Assembly: GCA_964633715.1 (NCBI GenBank)
Contig: CAZWHQ010000022.1
Span: 1 to 64,000, forward strand
Reading direction: 5' to 3'
DNA from: JAUWVG01 sp964633715
GTDB taxonomy: Bacteria; Acidobacteriota; Aminicenantia; Aminicenantales; Aminicenantaceae
DNA length: 64,000 nt
The notes under the pieces are model-generated. The model did no database searches. It was not told where the DNA came from and saw nothing but the letters and a program-made list of their open reading frames with translations. Below are positions 62,788-64,000 of this stretch, piece after piece (position 1 is the stretch's first letter; each line of letters starts with the position of its first letter). The position numbers and the translations under genes were made by a program.

Positions 62788-64000
62788 TTAATCGTCCTCA
62801 AGCTTTTGAATAAAAATCCGAACCCGCTTGATACTTTTTTCATCTGCTTCGACTATGACCATTTTCAGAGTATCTGTTTCTACGATTTCTTCTTGGAGAG
62901 GGATTCTATCGAGTAAAGAGATGAGGTAGCCGGCAATAGTCTTGTAATCTCCGGAAGGAATTCCCATATTAAATCTGTGATTCAGTTGTTGGACTTCGGC
63001 CTTACCATCACATTCGATAGTACTTTCGTTGATTTGATTGATAAAGTCGTTTTCTTTTCTGTCTTTTTCGTCCCAGATGTCTCCGAGAACCTCCTCAATC
63101 AAATCTTCTATAGTGACCAATCCGACGATACCCCCAAACTCATCGACGACAAAGGCCATAGTGGGACCACCCTGCCCCATCTCTCTCAGGAGGGAATAAA
63201 CCCGCTTTGTTTCGGGTTCGTGTCTGATGTCTTTTCTTATAAATGTTGTTATGTCTGGCAGAACACTCTTGGAATAGAGTACATCCAGCACATTGACTAA
63301 TCCAACCAGGTTATCCACTCTATCCTTAAATATGGGAATTCGCGAAAAGCCCGTTTCCGCTACAGTTTTGTAAAAATCTTCCAGACTTGCAGTGGTGGGC
63401 AGGCAGACAATCTCAACGAGCGGAGTCATGACTTTTTCAACTGTCATGGTTTCCAATTCAAGGACATTAAAGATCATATGGAGCAGGTCTTTCCTGAGAG
63501 CTCCTTCTTTTTCTCCCATTTTCGCGAGAAGTTTGAGTTCCTCCCTTCTCACACGTAGACTTTCTTTGTCCTCTCCCCTTGAAGTCTTCCCGACAAATAA
63601 ATTTGTAATCCTGGAGATCGCAGAAACTACAGGGCGGAGAAGGATTCCTGAAAACCAGAGCCCTTGTGCGCTTCGCAGTGCAAGGGAATCAGCCTTGGCC
63701 CTGAAGATTGTCTTAGGGAGAATTTCGCAGAAAATGAGGATGATAAGGGTCATAACAAGTGTATTGATTGTTTCCTGAAGCCCCCCTCTTTCAGGCAAAG
63801 CAGCACTGACCAAACGGAGTCCAGCAACACCAGCAGCCGTGGCCATCAAATTGGTCCCGACCAAAACGATACTCAATAATTTGTCTGGTTCCTGCCAGAG
63901 TTTATTGAGGATGATGGCTTTTTTATTTTTCTGCTGTGCCAAAACTTTGATTCGGGCCTTGGATGCAGAAACGACGGCCGTTTCTGATCCTTCATAGAAA
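62788..64000 (-). CDS. CorC/CNNM-family protein, 5' end beyond window
   Basis: At least 404 residues seen; the frame stays open to the right edge (reads FYEGSETAVVSASKARIKV before the first visible start), so the N-terminus is outside. DUF21 membrane domain with three helices (LLSIVLVGTNLMATAAGV, TLVMTLIILIFCEILPKTIF), a CBS pair (VEKVMTPLVEIVCLPTTASL, AFVVDEFGGIVGLVTIEDLIEEVLG) and a CorC/HlyC C-terminal domain. Likely magnesium/cobalt efflux or resistance. Confidence 0.88.
   Translation of the reverse strand, partial: FYEGSETAVVSASKARIKVLAQQKNKKAIILNKLWQEPDKLLSIVLVGTNLMATAAGVAGLRLVSAALPERGGLQETINTLVMTLIILIFCEILPKTIFRAKADSLALRSAQGLWFSGILLRPVVSAISRITNLFVGKTSRGEDKESLRVRREELKLLAKMGEKEGALRKDLLHMIFNVLELETMTVEKVMTPLVEIVCLPTTASLEDFYKTVAETGFSRIPIFKDRVDNLVGLVNVLDVLYSKSVLPDITTFIRKDIRHEPETKRVYSLLREMGQGGPTMAFVVDEFGGIVGLVTIEDLIEEVLGDIWDEKDRKENDFINQINESTIECDGKAEVQQLNHRFNMGIPSGDYKTIAGYLISLLDRIPLQEEIVETDTLKMVIVEADEKSIKRVRIFIQKLEDD

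Overview
The window comes from a Gram-negative, probably anaerobic bacterium of moderate GC. Outer-membrane evidence includes ADP-heptose/LPS genes, a Mla-type lipid transport operon, Omp85/TamB remnants and a C-terminal beta-barrel protein. Anaerobic life with oxygen defence is suggested by an indolepyruvate oxidoreductase-like subunit, a flavodiiron protein and rubrerythrin. Six-bladed beta-propeller lipoproteins, paired M16 peptidases, an archaeal-type HMG-CoA synthase and a non-pyrrolysine MttB homologue together resemble Candidatus Aminicenantes or a related Acidobacteriota-like lineage. That placement is inference: no rRNA or other phylogenetic marker is present.

Layout. 1-4.9 kb: a small exported protein; a sigma-54 promoter reading into two tandem Leu-rich micro-ORFs; a propeller lipoprotein; an M16B catalytic/non-catalytic pair. 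5-14.6 kb: a TlpA-like lipoprotein, a coiled-coil protein, a glycosyltransferase plus a large membrane protein with a discoidin domain, an S9 peptidase and a PQQ-propeller/EF-hand protein. 14.7-22.4 kb: a two-domain M16 peptidase lipoprotein, a secreted kinase-fold protein, an MttB-family methyltransferase, tRNA-Gly(CCC), a LipM-like acyltransferase and an unknown protein. 22.5-25.6 kb (minus strand): an ECF sigma/anti-sigma operon with small membrane proteins and a DUF4097 protein, headed by a textbook ECF promoter. 25.8-33 kb: HMG-CoA synthase, thiolase, DUF35 protein, methylcrotonyl-CoA carboxylase (split) and methylglutaconyl-CoA hydratase. 33-35.6 kb: a second ECF sigma operon ending in an HtrA-like protein without His and Asp of its triad, then a strong terminator. 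35.9-39.6 kb (minus): heptose/LPS genes plus PEMT-family and TrmH-like methyltransferases.

39.7-50 kb: AlkD-like repair protein, serine hydrolase, a 23-bp direct repeat, arsenite methyltransferase, a three-part gluzincin/propeller/barrel protein, a beta-lactamase-fold pseudoenzyme, an IorA-like protein lacking its ferredoxin domain, and a thrombospondin-type-3 repeat protein. 50-55.1 kb: tRNA-Leu(CAA), then perR-katG-rbr divergent from fprA; katG is clearly GC-richer than its surroundings. 55.5-59.3 kb: a TrkA-C protein followed by a zone of decay (5'-truncated and frameshifted TamB, doubly truncated Omp85, a DUF389/CorA chimera) and a LapA-like protein. 59.3-64 kb (minus): MlaE (STAS-fused), MlaF, MlaD and a PqiC-like lipoprotein, plus a CorC/CNNM protein that runs off the right edge.

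The most unusual points are the sigma-54-driven tandem hydrophobic micropeptides, the secreted kinase-like protein, the HMG-CoA/methylcrotonyl-CoA cluster without HMG-CoA lyase, and several enzyme-fold proteins with missing catalytic residues.
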